Assembly (NCBI GenBank): GCA_030141605.1 | Contig: JAQGDQ010001494.1 | Coordinates: forward strand, 1-38,197 | Direction of reading: 5' to 3' | DNA length: 38,197 nt | Source of the DNA: Tubiluchus corallicola | Taxonomy: Eukaryota; Priapulida; Priapulimorpha; Priapulimorphida; Tubiluchidae | Shown here: positions 19,983-29,613 of the stretch, piece by piece | Layout of the letters: each line of letters starts with the position of its first letter | Numbering within the stretch: position 1 is the stretch's first letter | Translations under genes and position numbers: made by a program | Notes under the pieces: model-generated | What the model saw: the letters and a program-made list of their open reading frames with translations, nothing else | The model's database searches: none | What the model was told of the DNA's origin: nothing

Positions 19983-20472
19983 CTTCTTCTTCTTCCCAGC
20001 TTCTCGCTATGCGGGGTCGCCGTTGTGAATGAGTCTTCTCCACGCATTCCTGTTGTTGACCATCTCTTCATTTATGTCTTCTCTTCCCACATGATCTCCA
20101 CCGACTCTTCTTTTCAGGTGTCCATACCATGGCAATCTTGCAAGGCTTCCACTACTTTTACTGTTCCTCTGATATTATTATTTCTAATTTTATCTCTTTT
20201 TGTTATTCCCACCATCCATCTCAACATCCTCATCTCCACCACACCCATTTTCTTCTCTTCGGTCTTGTTTAGAGAAGCTGCTTCCAGCCCATAGATTAGA
20301 GTGGGTCTGACCACTTCTTTATGGACTTTACCTTTAAGTGTCACCGACTCATTCATAGAAGGTTTTGGTGCAGTTTTTACAGGCGGATGCCCTTCCTGAC
20401 CCTAACCCTCCCTGCTTGGGACCGGCACTGAGTTGGGCTATCTTGCCCCCCCCCCCCCCCAGTGGCTAGGTT
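19983..20472 (-). mobile_element. RTE-like LINE derivative, 490 bp, 16-bp TSD
   Basis: An exact 16-bp duplication, AAGTCTTGAACAATAT, flanks the insert (19967-19982 and 20473-20488). On the minus strand the insert opens with a G-rich leader containing GTGCCGGTCCCAAGC and GTCAGGAAGGGCATCCG. It continues into the end of a reverse-transcriptase ORF and closes with GGCGACCCCGCATAGCGAGA and an (AAG)n tail. The GGCGACCCC...AAGAAG terminus is familiar from RTE-type elements. With intact flanking TSDs this looks like a complete short, non-autonomous copy, not a simple 5' truncation. Confidence 0.85.
20114..20356 (-). pseudogene. Reverse transcriptase C-terminal fragment (RTE-like)
   Basis: The minus-strand frame includes VVRPTLIYGLEAASLNKTEE and then VVEMRMLRWMVGITKRDKIR, the well-known segment after the RT fingers/palm in RTE and related LINEs (YG.E.W, MRMLRW..G..R.D.IRN). 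The palm motifs and the endonuclease are missing. It lies inside the 490-bp insertion. Confidence 0.85.
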
Positions 20473-20559
20473 AAGTCTTGAACAATATACTTCTAGAAAA
20501 TCTTTCACAACCACTAGAAGTTTCGGTGTGCATGATTAGAATTAATTCTGAGGAAAACA

Positions 20560-20792
20560 ATTACTAATTGCCTATTTGCTGATGGCATTAGAGGTGAAAC
20601 AATGGAAATCAAACATTGTGCGGGTGCAGGCTAAAAACATGGTTAGATTTACAGACAGGTTAGGAGGAGTGGCACCATCCTGGCAGAAACAGCTGAGAGT
20701 GCTAGCAATGTGAACTGATCCCTGGATGTCATTTCTTTGATATCTTTTGGGAGTTTGTTCCACAATGTATTGCTCTGGGGTAGAAGGAGCAT
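20560..20792 (-). pseudogene. C-terminal end of a second LINE ORF plus 3' UTR
   Basis: A minus-strand frame from 20792 to the stop at 20649 reads MLLLPQSNTLWNKLPKDIKE and continues for 27 residues. LWNxLPxDI near the polymerase C-terminus is a hallmark of CR1/Rex/Jockey-type non-LTR elements. The element is 5'-truncated and too short to place in a clade. Confidence 0.7.
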
Positions 20793-21218
20793 GGCAAATT
20801 CCGATTGGAATTCAACAGCAACAACAATAGATGACAGATGTCACAGCAACTGAAAACAAAGAGAATTACGAACACAAATAAAAAAGAATCAAAATCACAA
20901 AAATCAAATCTAATCTGAATGCATAAATCAAAACTAAACTGAATGCATAAACCAACTGAATCAGAAGCATGAATCATTAAAACACGAATTCGTCAAAATC
21001 GCAGCACAAATTCAAGTTGCACTGGCAAGATAAAATTTGAAAAGAACAGAGCTTAGACAATCAACATAGACCAAATACTACTTTAGAACGAATCGGTATT
21101 GTTTTTCTCATATTCTAAAATGACATTGCATTCTTTAAAATGAGACATTTTTATAGGCAGCATCTGAATCGGTTCACAAAATGAAGTACTTATTGCAAAG
21201 ACAAGAAATTTGAAAACA
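20793..21218 (+). promoter_or_regulatory. Upstream region of the LDLa gene
   Basis: AT-rich leader with no ORF. A TATA-like TTTTTATAGG lies near 21150, about 70 bp before the start codon. The same stretch (TTTTTATAGGCAG) could instead be a 3' splice site for a 5' UTR intron. The frame is closed upstream by TGA at 21165-21167. The sequence alone does not decide between these readings. Confidence 0.3.
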
Positions 21219-22001
21219 ATGAATGAAAGAAGATATTTTATTGTTGTTGTTGTTGTTCTTCTTAAGACATGCGCCTTAATTCTGGCAAATCAGTCACAAG
21301 TTCAAGAATGTGGCGAGTGCTTCGCTAATGTCACAGGTGGATTTCAATGCATGCCTGACGTGTTTGCTTGCAGAAAATTTCCATTGTGCATCAACAAAGA
21401 TAGTTGCAGCTCGTTTTGGTGCAAGGAAACTTTTCTGCAGTGCACAGACGGTCAGCAGTGTTATCGAGAGAAGTTTCAATGCGACGGTTTCCCGCATTGC
21501 TCTGATGGCAGTGACGAAGAGCTCTGCAATGTCACGTGCCCAAGAAATCTACTAAAATGTCCGGAAGAACAGATATGCATTAACTTTGATCAAGCAAAAT
21601 GCGAGACGCCTGACCAGCAAACATCAACAGTTTCAACACCACCTGAGCAAACGCAAACCACGGAGAAGGTCACCGTTCCTGGGAGATGGGCTGGTTGGAG
21701 ATGGAGGTCATGTGACTGCATAAACTGTGGCACAACGTCTGCATACGTCAATGAAACTAGAACGTGCATTCCACTGGAACAAGGGAAACCTTTGAAATCT
21801 GCCGTGTGTGGACCCAATAAGGTTCACGAAGAAGTGAGGATAAAACATGGCTGTTGCTGTCGTAAAAAAGACGTAAACAGAAAGTGCTGGGTTAAAAAAA
21901 GAGATGGCAATCTAGTGTTCCAGATATGTAAGTGGAACTATTGTAAAAAAGGTTTCGTTCTAGTTGCCAGAACTAGAACATGTATAGAGGGCGGGGAGTA
22001 A
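21219..22001 (+). CDS. Secreted LDLa / TSP1-like cysteine-rich protein, 260 aa
   Basis: Residues ~7-24 form a hydrophobic signal peptide (FIVVVVVLLKTCALILA), so the product should be secreted. A cysteine-rich N-terminal segment leads into one LDL-receptor class A module at about residues 65-103 (QCTDG, then KFQCDGFPHCSDGSDEELC), with the calcium-binding acidic residues intact. A Thr/Pro/Gln linker (~135-150), probably O-glycosylated, precedes a thrombospondin-type-1-like segment (WAGWRWRSCDC, ETRTC) and a C-terminal Cys/Lys-rich domain. Three N-glycosylation sequons (NVT, NVT, NET) are visible. The frame opens upstream with TTG at 21210, so I take ATG 21219 as the start. The gene is uninterrupted and followed by AATAAA at 22082. 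The ligand and role are unknown. Confidence 0.85.
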   Translation: MNERRYFIVVVVVLLKTCALILANQSQVQECGECFANVTGGFQCMPDVFACRKFPLCINKDSCSSFWCKETFLQCTDGQQCYREKFQCDGFPHCSDGSDEELCNVTCPRNLLKCPEEQICINFDQAKCETPDQQTSTVSTPPEQTQTTEKVTVPGRWAGWRWRSCDCINCGTTSAYVNETRTCIPLEQGKPLKSAVCGPNKVHEEVRIKHGCCCRKKDVNRKCWVKKRDGNLVFQICKWNYCKKGFVLVARTRTCIEGGE

Positions 22002-22081
22002 CAGCAAAGACTGCAGCGCTGACTCACTATAATCGCCATGTTGCCCAAGTTTTGATGTTTATATATGCTAAACAAACGTAC

Positions 22082-22087
22082 AATAAA
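22082..22087 (+). terminator. Poly(A) signal of the LDLa gene
   Basis: AATAAA 81 bp after the stop codon, in the expected position for cleavage and polyadenylation of the upstream transcript. Confidence 0.7.
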
Positions 22088-22707
22088 ATCTAGAATAGCA
22101 AAAATATAACAAATCTCTGTTATTTTATTTATTATTTATTTATTTGTTGCATTCTGATGCACACTTTACATGATTGGTATATGAGGAAGGACTATCATAT
22201 ATTCAGACTTAAGGGGTAAACTGGATGAGAGTATTTTTGATATTTCGTTTATTTCGTTCCGTGTATTTCGTAATCTTGAAAGTACAATACACGAGGCACA
22301 AGGCAGTTGAAATGTGAAATAAAATAATAAAGGATTACTACAAAAACAGTGAAAATTAAAACAAAGTAATTATAATAATATAAGTAGAAGATTACGGTAA
22401 AAAACACAATGAACAAAAATAGCTGCTTACAAGTGCCTGTTAAAAAGTAAAAATTTGTCACACCATATTACATAGCAGACCACACCATGTCTGGATGACG
22501 ATGCCGAAATAGTTTGGAGACAGATGCGATATTGTGAAAACCAGAATTTGAGTTAAAATGTTTGATAAAATTTTAATTACAGTTTTAAATTTAAAAAATT
22601 GGAACTGTATAGTCGAAGCTATGTTGTCGAGTTAGATTACATATGATGGGTTGCAACATGCAAACTCCAGATTCTTCTGTTATATCACAGATATAATCAA
22701 TCACACT
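22088..22707. other. Intergenic DNA with a short (TTTA)n tract
   Basis: A TTTA/TTAT microsatellite lies at ~22118-22145. The rest is AT-rich and I see no gene. Confidence 0.5.
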
Positions 22708-22717
22708 ATGGCAATTA

Positions 22718-22832
22718 GGCCAAATCGTTTTGAAAACACCGGTTCTCGTCTGATCACCGAAGTTAAGCAACGTAGAAACTGGTTAGTACTTGGATGGTTG
22801 ACCGCCTAGGAATACCAGGTGATGTAGGCTTA
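22718..22832 (+). ncRNA. 5S rRNA-like head of the SINE
   Basis: Several substitutions fall in the stem positions and the first bases of a true 5S gene are lacking, so this is a pol III promoter-bearing SINE head and not a functional ribosomal RNA gene. The box A-like (AAGTTAAGCA) and box C-like (TACTTGGATGG) regions are recognisable and may still recruit TFIIIA. Confidence 0.85.
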
Positions 22833-23270
22833 CGGGATGCCCACACTGTATCTCGACACTAGGCGGAGGAGCTGCACAAGCAGCCAACGGCTAGAGGGCG
22901 GAGGAGGTCAAGTGACCCAACGGCCATGTGTAGAGGAGTAAACCTTCCAAATCAGGAGTGGAGTCCCGAAGGCGGACCAGTGCAGCATGCTCACTGACTC
23001 CGGCAGCTCCTGCAGCCAACCTGGTGCCAAACTTATCACTCCGCTTGCCTTTGGACTACACCAGCGAGGAAGAGAGGGGGTTCCTGTTGTCTGGGCAACT
23101 CAGGATCTCCATACACCTTACCCAGGCGTGCGCCCTGGAGACGTTCAAGGATCGCACTGCTCAGCCACAGTCGACGCTGCAGCTCCATCAATGTGATCAA
23201 TAACTGACTCTCTTGGCGCACATTCCATTGTCTTCCGAGACAGAAGGATGCCAACCAACCAACAACCAAG
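22718..23270 (+). mobile_element. 5S-rRNA-derived SINE (SINE3 type), 553 bp, 10-bp TSD
   Basis: The first ~115 bp (22718-22832) align with metazoan 5S rRNA: TCTCGTCTGATCACCGAAGT, CTGGTTAGTACTTGGATGG, GACCGCCTAGGAATACC and GGTGATGTAGGCTT correspond to the conserved core and 3' end, including the internal pol III promoter blocks. An unrelated ~420-bp GC-richer body follows, ending in a CCAACCAACCAACAACCAAG tail. ATGGCAATTA flanks it exactly at 22708-22717 and 23271-23280, as expected for LINE-mediated retroposition. The 60-80-codon frames in the body are not genes. Confidence 0.93.
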
Positions 23271-23431
23271 ATGGCAATTAATTTTGAATTTTATTTGTAA
23301 CATTAAATTTCTATACTATTATGTATCTGGGCGTTCGAACACTCGGGTTGAATATTCAGAAACAGAAGATAACTGCAGTTGTTTGTCAAAAATTTAATAT
23401 AAAATATCTTTAAAAGTAAATTTACAGAGTA

Positions 23432-23761
23432 CAGTCAACCCTCGTTAAAGCGGACTAATGGGGGGGGGTCCGGTTTAGTCGATTGTCCGATTTATCCGAT
23501 ATGCCTATATATGGTCTATATTATACAGGAATAATCACCTTAATAAGGCCTATATACATATACTGTGCACTATGTACTATACTGTATATTACTTTAAAAT
23601 AGTTAACCTGTGAGGATAAAGAAATTATTGTACAGTTGGCAGGCCGTGTTGTGTTCAGCGCTCCGGCTCGGACAGAAATCGGTCAGTTTCCTTTACCACG
23701 GATGACGTGCGTCTTATCCGATATCCGGGCTAACGGGATCCGGTTTAACGAGGGTCGACTG
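23432..23761. mobile_element. pogo/Tigger-type MITE, 330 bp
   Basis: The left end CAGTCAACCCTCGTTAAAGC and the right end, inverted, CAGTCGACCCTCGTTAAACC are the TIR type of pogo/Tigger elements. TA flanks both ends (23430-23431 and 23762-23763). The interior has no ORF. A G-run at 23461-23468 and paired TCCG..TTTATCCGAT motifs lie near the ends. Confidence 0.92.
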
Positions 23762-23763
23762 TA

Positions 23764-24854
23764 TGAAGTTTGGCTTCAGAACTTTCTACATTAAACTGGG
23801 CAGTTACAGCGAATAGCAGAACAAGCCTTTTCACAGTTCCAACGATTGATGATGATCGTGAAAAGCCCAAATATTAAGTGAACCAGACAACGTATTTGTG
23901 TGCACTTGACTACGCCAAGCAGCCATATGTAATAATAACAGTTTTAACCGCTACCTAGAATCTTACCTAGTTCATTTTTCTTGTTCCCAAGCAAGAATCT
24001 GCTAGTAAATCACTCTAAGCACAGGCTAATGCGTAACTGAGTAAATTCCACATAAAATAACTGAAGTTTCTGAACTGATGCGGCAGAAGGCTTTGTATTA
24101 CACACATTTCACGTGGCGGTTGTAGTTAAAGAGGCGCTGCTGTGGTAAATTTAACCTTTGACCTGCAGCAACTGCGCGTGCGCACAACGAAACTGTGAAA
24201 AGGATTATTCCCTGAAATCATGTTTACTTCGTGGCATCCACGCAACTCTTTATTTCTAAAATTACACAACTGTTTGTTTACAAACAAATTTTACAGATTC
24301 ATCAAAATAAAATAAGAAGAAACAAAAAGTAACAAAAGAAGCATTACATTAGAAATTTATTAATATAAATGTTATTCTGTAAAATTTGATTTCAAGGCAA
24401 AACATTATATTCAGGAAAATTGTTACATTAGTTTCTTAATTATTTTAACAATGTAATAATTGTCTAATTAGCAAAATAGTGAATCGACGCTTTCATCGTT
24501 GTGGCTATGACTAACTTAGGTAATGAAGCAGAAAATCAACAAAATCTTAGGTTCAAACTTTAGCAAGATTGTAAGAAACTACATCATTTCTAGAACATGT
24601 GCCAGTATAGAATCATGGCAGTGTGACCACTGCTAAACAATCCAGCTCACCCGGGGGAGGGGGGGGGGCAACTCACGAAACGCATGTTTCCTGTACAAAC
24701 ATAAAAAACCGATTTTTTTCTTAATGCAGACAAGCTGCCACATTGACTACATTTATTTTAGTAATAAATTCTTATTATTGTTATTCTGCATATTTTCTGT
24801 TGAAATATTGAAATAATTATGATAAATTCTCTTGGATAATTACGTACGACCGGT
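23764..24854. other. Intergenic DNA, no gene seen
   Basis: Contains a CpG-bearing stretch at ~24105-24200 (GCGGTTGTAG, GCGCGTGCGCAC) that could be promoter-like, and a G-rich run at 24652-24668. No ORF or repeat with ends was found. Confidence 0.4.
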
Positions 24855-25070
24855 TTGAAAGAAAAAGGTAATTCTAAAGGAAAGACCAAGTCTTTTAGGA
24901 GGTCAGACTTATTTCAATGTTCACGAAAAATGTTAGAAGGATTTAATAATTAAACTGCAGTAAGCGTCTCGTATAATTAGTAAAATCACTTTAAAGTCGC
25001 GATCACTTCATGCTTGAACGCTCCCATTGAATGTCCATTCTTCTACCAATGACGTCATTTGTCCTGCAGA
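24855..25070 (+). repeat. Diverged copy of the block found in the 605-bp array
   Basis: Aligns along its length with part of each array unit at 29.9-33.6 kb: shared strings include GGCTTATTTCA/GACTTATTTCA, AATTAGTAAAATCAC, AAAGTCGCGATCA and TTCTACCAA/TTCCACCAACGACG. It is thus a dispersed element or an old duplication of the array's upstream block. It ends in a full TGACGTCA octamer near 25050. Confidence 0.75.
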
Positions 25071-27229
25071 AAATTAGCGCACTGTAAATTTCCGTCAAAA
25101 GTATTGCAAGTTTTAAAAAAAAATAATTTTCCAATGCTTTTGCGTGAAGATTAGGTAAGCAGCAGAAATTTGAAAAGTTTAGGCAGCGCTCGGTTACGGA
25201 TAGCCACGAAGCGCTTACGAAAAATCACGAAGTCTCCCAGTTACGTCATCCTTTTCAAATGAATGGTGACAACCACCACACATGGAAATTTCTATTCAGA
25301 GGTAATATATTATAAATTCCTGCTTTATAGAAAGTTCTTTGCAAATTTCTTAGTTATATTTTTCTAAGTCTAAATGATAACAGCAAAAATGGATAATTAC
25401 AAGAAACTCAACTTTGGCTTACTGTGTGACTTGGCCTTTAATTTAAACTCAGTGCTGTTCCTTCAATAAACTCAAGTTAAAAACACGCAAATTCTCTAGT
25501 ATGATTATCATTTGAAAGCCAAGGTTTGTGTCTTCGTTGTGGGACAAATGCCAGAAGAAAAACCTGCAGGCCAAATATGACTCGAATGAACACGTTTTCA
25601 CGAATTGTGTTTCCTTTGAAAAGTTTTATGATGTCAGCACGACTTTCTTAAAATAGAATCCGGGTTCTCGGTAAAAGGCGAAAAAAATTGTGATCGGCAA
25701 AGGTAAGTGTATATCACCCGCAGGTAAAACGATAGTTGGTTAAATTAAACAAAGTTTATGTATATAGAAAGAAAGAAACTAATGAACATACTACTCGAAA
25801 ATTATGAGAGGCTCTCTTACAAAAATGATAAAATAGCTACAAATAACGATTATATTTATATATTACCAGCAGTATCATGTAAAATCCGTAAAGTAATCGA
25901 AATAAAAAAGGCTCACATGTTAAAGTCATTTTTAAACGTTTAGTGCGCATGCGTTGTCGATGGGAATTTGTGAAGTTATGTTTTATGATTCAATTTTAAT
26001 TTTACGCTACGTAAGTATGTAATTTTTACCACTTTTATTCACTTTTTAAAAAACTAACTTTTGTAAATTTTTTCTTCTAGTTTGACACCATTGCCCGCAA
26101 CAGTCTTGGACTGATTATACATAATAATATTTTCATGTATTTTATCATACCTGTAAAATGTTTATAACATGTGCAATAAAGATTTTATATAAAATCTCTC
26201 TTGTACAAGTTATAATAGCATCATAAAACAATCCATAGGATTTATCCCTTGTGGAGTCGGGCATAGAATTACCATTGATTATTTCGCCGGTGGCAAAAAA
26301 TAAAGTACAAAATCAAGATATGCACAGCTAAACAAAGGCATACCCTCTACATCGCCTCATCCCAGCACTCTACAATTGTCTTGAGCCATTGGGTTTCGTC
26401 CAGTCGAATTAGCGAAGAGTTCTGCAAGCCACAGGCGACAAAGGGGACCCAACAGTGAAACGAAAAGAGCAGTATTGATTTTCTATCCACGGAGTGTGGT
26501 GTCTAAGAAAGAAATCGTATTTTAAGGTTGGTGCATTTTAACTATCGATGTATTAACCCCTCTTTTTACTGCTTCCTATTTCTCCTTTCTCCTTCCTATT
26601 TCTATTTTATTTAACTCCTTTCGTTTTCATTTCCTTTCTCGTTTTCTCTATCTTATTCTATTATTTTGTCTTTACTACTCTCTGTTTTTCTATAATTCTC
26701 TCTCTTGTAAATTAAGTCGTTTTTTCACTTTTCATGGTGGTCTCACAAGCTTTGCTTCTTGACCACCATGCAGCATATATTTCCTGTTGATAAACTATTA
26801 TGTAGTTATTAACTATGTTAATATAGTTCTTTTACAATTATTGTAACTACAATTGGTTTGATGTATAACAGTTATAATGTAAATTGCAATTATGCTGAAG
26901 TGGACAATAAACTATAATTACAATTACAAATTACAATTTTTACGAATATAAAGCATCGTTGTTCAAACTTAAGCTCCAACGTGCATTCTAAAATAGTAGC
27001 TTTTCAGTCCAGCAGCACACGGAATATTGAATGTTGAAAAGTTTATCAAAATTTTACTAATCTCAGTGTTAAATAAAGTGTGGTCTAATAAAAAATGAAT
27101 CTGACGTAGGGTAGCCAAGCAGATTGGTTTGGGAGGAAAAATTACTCCATTGTCGAAGTAAAAAGTTTTATAAATTTACGTAAATAGTTAAAAGCGCATT
27201 GAACTGGCACTACAGCACAAAAATTGTCA
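25071..27229 (+). other. Mostly non-coding; possible unrecognised exons and a 3' end
   Basis: Weak transcript-like signals only. A short frame MNGDNHHTWKFLFR runs into a GTAATA donor near 25301. A good donor AAAG|GTAAGTG lies at ~25705. A pyrimidine-rich acceptor TTTTTTCTTCTAG near 26081 is followed by AATAAA at ~26176. These could be exons of a plus-strand gene, but no domain is recognisable and the 61-codon frame at 25758 looks random. A CT-rich tract covers ~26565-26720. Confidence 0.3.
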
Positions 27230-27875
27230 AAGGACAAGAAAAGGGGTACCTGAAGTAGGCTTCAGAAAAATCGCCTTAAAAAATTATATTACTTTACAGC
27301 AATTTTGTGCTTATATCAGATTAGCGTTAAAAGGAATTTTTGTTTGTTTTCATTTTAAATCCACCGCAATACTGTTGTGACAGCGCTATTAAATGACGTC
27401 ATATACGCACAACGTAATTCGGGGGAAGAGAAGTAAATGTTAAATTATGTCCTAAAAAACTTTCCACGCAAATCTATATTACTTAGCATTTCGCTTACCT
27501 GCTGGAAAGACTTTTGTAACTAGAAATAATAATTTAAAATGTTCGTGCCAATTGGTAAAATGTTGCTGACTCACCTCCAGGGTGCGCCACTCACTAGCCA
27601 AAAACATATTTTTAATCTTATTGACAAGATACAGTAATTTAAATTTTACTTACTTAGTGACGTGTGCGCTACGAATGCTCTGATTATTTTTAAGTTCACC
27701 AATGTTATCTAAGCTTGTATTAAACGACCATTAAAACAGCTGCGTCTAACGGTCTTCTCGGAAGTTTTATACAGGGTTACTGCCGACGCAAGCCATGCAT
27801 GCAAAAAGGCAGTATGTAATTTTTAGAAAGTTTCAAAGCTTCATGCAAGTGGAGGGTTTTCTTGTGCTTTAACTA
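27230..27875 (+). repeat. Dispersed repeat X, copy A
   Basis: Begins GACAAGAAAAGGGGTACCTG and shares long stretches with 36475-37150: the CCTGCTGGAAAGACTT block, TCCAGGGTGCGCCACTCACT, and GCAAAAAGGCAGTAT near the end. It carries a TGACGTCA octamer at ~27394. No coding capacity. It is probably a non-autonomous transposon or an ancient segmental duplication; ends and target duplication are not certain. Confidence 0.8.
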
Positions 27876-28445
27876 AAGAAATTTACTTGTAAGACGATGT
27901 TGCAACACGCTGTTAAAAAATTCACGTTAGTCCTGTCTGGGGAAGAGAATTTTGTACAAAGGGCTGCCAAATCTGGAATATTTTTCAAACTGGTTAAGTA
28001 AAAAAGACGGTAATAACGTTTGTGCCTGCAAAGCTTCCAAATTAATATGTTTGAAAATGCACTTAAAATATGACTGACGGTACGAAGTAGAATACTTCCA
28101 TACTGTCGCAAAATTTAAAATGTATAAAAAGTCATTTATTTTGAGTCGATTTACACTACAGTGTGTTACTCGTCACAAGATTTCCATTCTATCGAAATGT
28201 AAAATGCGGATGTACGTTGTAGATCTAAGTTTACCCTCTAGCAATTTCTGGTTGGCCTTCCTTCGAAAGCGGCAAGACATATTTGCATTGAAATTAATGC
28301 TGAATCTGCACCTGATGAGGCTTATGCTGGCACGTATAATAAACGCACGCTAACTCAAAAATTTGTACGTTCATTGAAGAGCTCGTACTTATGAGTGAAC
28401 TAATATTAACACGGGATTTTTTTCTACTTTTTAGGTAAAAATACA
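27876..28445 (+). promoter_or_regulatory. Region upstream of the signal-peptide exon
   Basis: No ORF is supported. Just before the ATG at 28446 is ACTTTTTAGGTAAAAATACA, where TTTTTCTACTTTTTAG could be a 3' splice site. The signal-peptide exon may therefore follow a 5' UTR exon located further upstream. Confidence 0.3.
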
Positions 28446-28648
28446 ATGAATCTTTCTTGGCTATTATTTCTATACGTTGCATTAACAGTGCTTTCATTAG
28501 TCTTATCACAAGGTTTCCAAAACGCCTATAGAAACGGTATTGGTAGAGGCATACTGAAAGGAAACCAACGTAGAACAGCACGCGGCTCTGCCACTAGGCA
28601 AACAAGACAATTCGCTGGAGTGCCAAATTCGAATGGACGCCAAACTCT
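28446..28648 (+). CDS. First coding exon of an unrecognised secreted protein
   Basis: ATG 28446 starts a clear signal peptide (MNLSWLLFLYVALTVLSLVL, likely cut after SQG). A basic, Gly/Arg/Asn-rich stretch follows (NGIGRGILKGNQRRTARGSA). After 67 codons plus two bases the exon meets a consensus donor, CTCT|GTAAGT, at 28649, so the coding sequence continues in a later exon, in phase 2. I do not recognise the family; a short secreted peptide precursor is possible. The last ~120 bp of this exon and the following intron are the ancestor or sibling of the exon-like segments in the downstream array. The true next exon is not identified. Confidence 0.6.
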
Positions 28649-28859
28649 GTAAGTAATTCTTTGATTCTTAAGTTTAGTATAAGTAACAACATACCATTTG
28701 TGTAATTGCTTAAGTGCACAACACTTTAATTAAATGAAACAAACTATATTTGCATCATTTTCAGGTTAACATGTATGATTCAATGACAGCCGTGTCTTCC
28801 CACAGCAAAACACTTTTTACTTTTGTTACACCTGCTTATTATTTATCTTTATAACATAA

Positions 28860-29492
28860 ATTATCAGAAGCTGGCATTAAAGTAAATATACTTGGAAGTA
28901 TAAAAGACTTTCTTCGTAACGAAACCGTTAATCTGAAAATAGGTGATTATCTGTCAAGTGATTACAAATGCAGTGTTGGTACTCCCAAGGATCAGTCTTA
29001 TCACCCCTATTGTTTTTGTTATACATAGCAGGTATGTTTGATGCTATTAAAACAATCAGCAGTAATGTAGATGTATATAATTATGCAGAAAATGGTAACA
29101 TAGCGGTAGGAGAAAAAACACGTGATTTGTGTGATTCATTTGTACTGAAATGTTGTGACGAGCTCTTCTGGTGGAGTCAAAAATGGAGGCTTGTTATTAA
29201 CACCTCCCACAATAAAAAAGAAGTAGAGCCTTTTGGCTGGGAAGCAAATGCCTTTTTTCAAATAGACAACGTTAAAATTGGGCATAAGGTTATTTTGTTA
29301 TGTAAATTATAGCACAGTACTGGGTGTCATGATAGACAAAAACTAAACTTTATAAAGTACTCCAAATTAGTTAAAAAATGGAATTCAATTAAAACACATT
29401 CATTTTTTCACAAATCAATCAAGGAGCTAAAGCAATGCAGTACTACACTGAACTTTTTTACAATTTAATCATGTCTACATTAATTGATAAAT
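28860..29492 (+). pseudogene. LINE reverse-transcriptase remnant (CR1/Jockey-like)
   Basis: RT motifs occur in order: LSEAGIKVNILGSIKDFLRN, then SVGTP, then QGSVLSPLLFLLYIAGMFDA, then YNYAENGNIAV (the catalytic YADD box changed to YAEN), then LGVMID, then KLNFIKYSKLVKKW, KSIKELK and MQYYTELFYNLIMSTLI. A 1-bp deletion inside GTPQGS, changes near 29310 and another near 29345 break the frame. The longest open part is 28968-29312. It lies in the intron of the signal-peptide gene, and its last part runs directly into the first exon-like segment of the array, so the two are fused. Confidence 0.85.
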
Positions 29493-29496
29493 TCAG

Positions 29497-29613
29497 ATCC
29501 AGAAACGGATTCATTAGACCCAATGGGAATCAGCATGGAACCACACGCGGCTATACCACTAGGCAAACTACACAGTCGCCTAAGGTGCCAAATTATAACA
29601 TATTCCAAAATCC
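29497..29613 (+). pseudogene. Exon-like copy 2 (117 bp, phase 2-2)
   Basis: Bounded by AAATTCAG| and TCC|GTAAGTAATT. It reads SRNGFIRPNGNQHGTTRGYT onward to PKVPNYNIFQN in the phase that would follow the signal-peptide exon, and its length is a multiple of three. It aligns with the 3' part of the 28446 exon (RNG, TRGxxTRQT, VPN). Upstream, the signal-peptide part is replaced by LINE RT sequence. It could be an internal exon, or the surviving tail of a duplicated first exon. Confidence 0.55.

Noticed and set aside
20446-20460. Poly(C) run as a biological signal
   Set aside because: Homopolymer inside the RTE-like leader, likely slippage or a consensus length error; similar G/C runs near 13776, 24660 and 37125 were treated alike.
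22711-22832. A functional 5S rRNA gene
   Set aside because: It lacks an intact 5' end, has stem-breaking substitutions, and is fused to a SINE body flanked by target duplications.
22958-23269. Three overlapping 69-81-codon frames
   Set aside because: They lie in the GC-richer body of the 5S-derived SINE, on both strands, with no protein similarity.
25758-25943. 61-codon frame MYIERKKLMNIL and onward
   Set aside because: AT-rich, no domain, no splice or poly(A) context that fits; length is within chance.
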